Shown here one piece after another: positions 5,557 through 5,581 of a stretch of DNA of 5,581 bases. The notes under the pieces are model-generated. The model had not been told where the DNA came from. It worked only from the letters and a program-made list of their open reading frames with translations, and did not search any database. The stretch lies in NCBI GenBank assembly GCA_023424865.1, contig JAFADM010000139.1, positions 1-5,581 on the forward strand, in the 5' to 3' direction. How positions within the stretch are numbered: the first letter of the stretch is position 1; every line of letters begins with the position of its first letter. The translations under genes and the position numbers were made by a program. This DNA comes from Bacillota bacterium. Its GTDB lineage: Bacteria > Bacillota_A > Clostridia > DSM-8532.

Positions 5557-5581
5557 TCTAAAAAGCTTACTCCAAAGCTTA

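Noticed and set aside
5561..5581. Repeated AAGCTT near the window end, as a terminator of a gene beyond it
   Set aside because: The 6-base arms are AT-rich, each is itself a palindrome, and only a short T-run follows on the minus strand. The window ends before context can be judged.
1..5581. tRNA or rRNA genes, CRISPR arrays, insertion sequences, phage or defence genes
   Set aside because: No cloverleaf-like block, spaced repeats, transposase motifs or terminal inverted repeats were seen. The coding space is accounted for by five ordinary genes.

Overview
The window reads as chromosomal DNA from an anaerobic, metal-cofactor-using bacterium. A low-GC to mid-GC Firmicute of the Clostridia (Peptococcaceae/Desulfitobacterium-like or acetogen-like) fits best. 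The reasons are a HypB/HypA nickel-chaperone pair, a very cysteine-rich flavoprotein, strong AGGAGG-type ribosome binding sites, TTG start use and a textbook sigma-A promoter. The taxonomic assignment is inference; no marker gene is present.

Plus-strand half (3-3877): hypB (nickel-loading GTPase), then a 902-residue iron-sulfur flavoprotein, then hypA (nickel/zinc metallochaperone). All three run the same way and could be one transcript. HypB and HypA deliver nickel to [NiFe]-hydrogenase, and in some organisms to other nickel enzymes. The large protein between them is a GltD-like FAD/NAD(P)H oxidoreductase. It carries an N-terminal helix-turn-helix-like and cysteine-cluster domain, a ferredoxin cluster, the GltD-type two-cluster domain and a C-terminal ferredoxin cluster. 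No hydrogenase or CO dehydrogenase structural gene lies in the window, so its electron partner cannot be read here. A 110-base gap before hypA holds a long nested hairpin.

Convergent gap (3878-3998): 121 bases with an imperfect hairpin and a 17-codon open frame overlapping the hypA stop; no certain gene.

Minus-strand half (5581 to 3999): a two-gene operon transcribed towards hypA. It encodes a SAM-dependent methyltransferase of the small-molecule O-methyltransferase type, then a MarR-family repressor that overlaps it by 4 bases. The operon has a consensus promoter (TTGACA, 17-base spacer, TATACT). Two near-identical 21-base palindromes sit exactly over the -35 and -10 boxes, and a third, diverged palindrome lies in the leader. 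The obvious model is autorepression by the MarR protein, relieved by a ligand that the methyltransferase may modify. The operator and promoter geometry is read directly from sequence; the regulator-operator link is inference.

The most notable items are the insertion of a multi-cluster flavoprotein between hypB and hypA, the twin operators, and the structured element in front of hypA.
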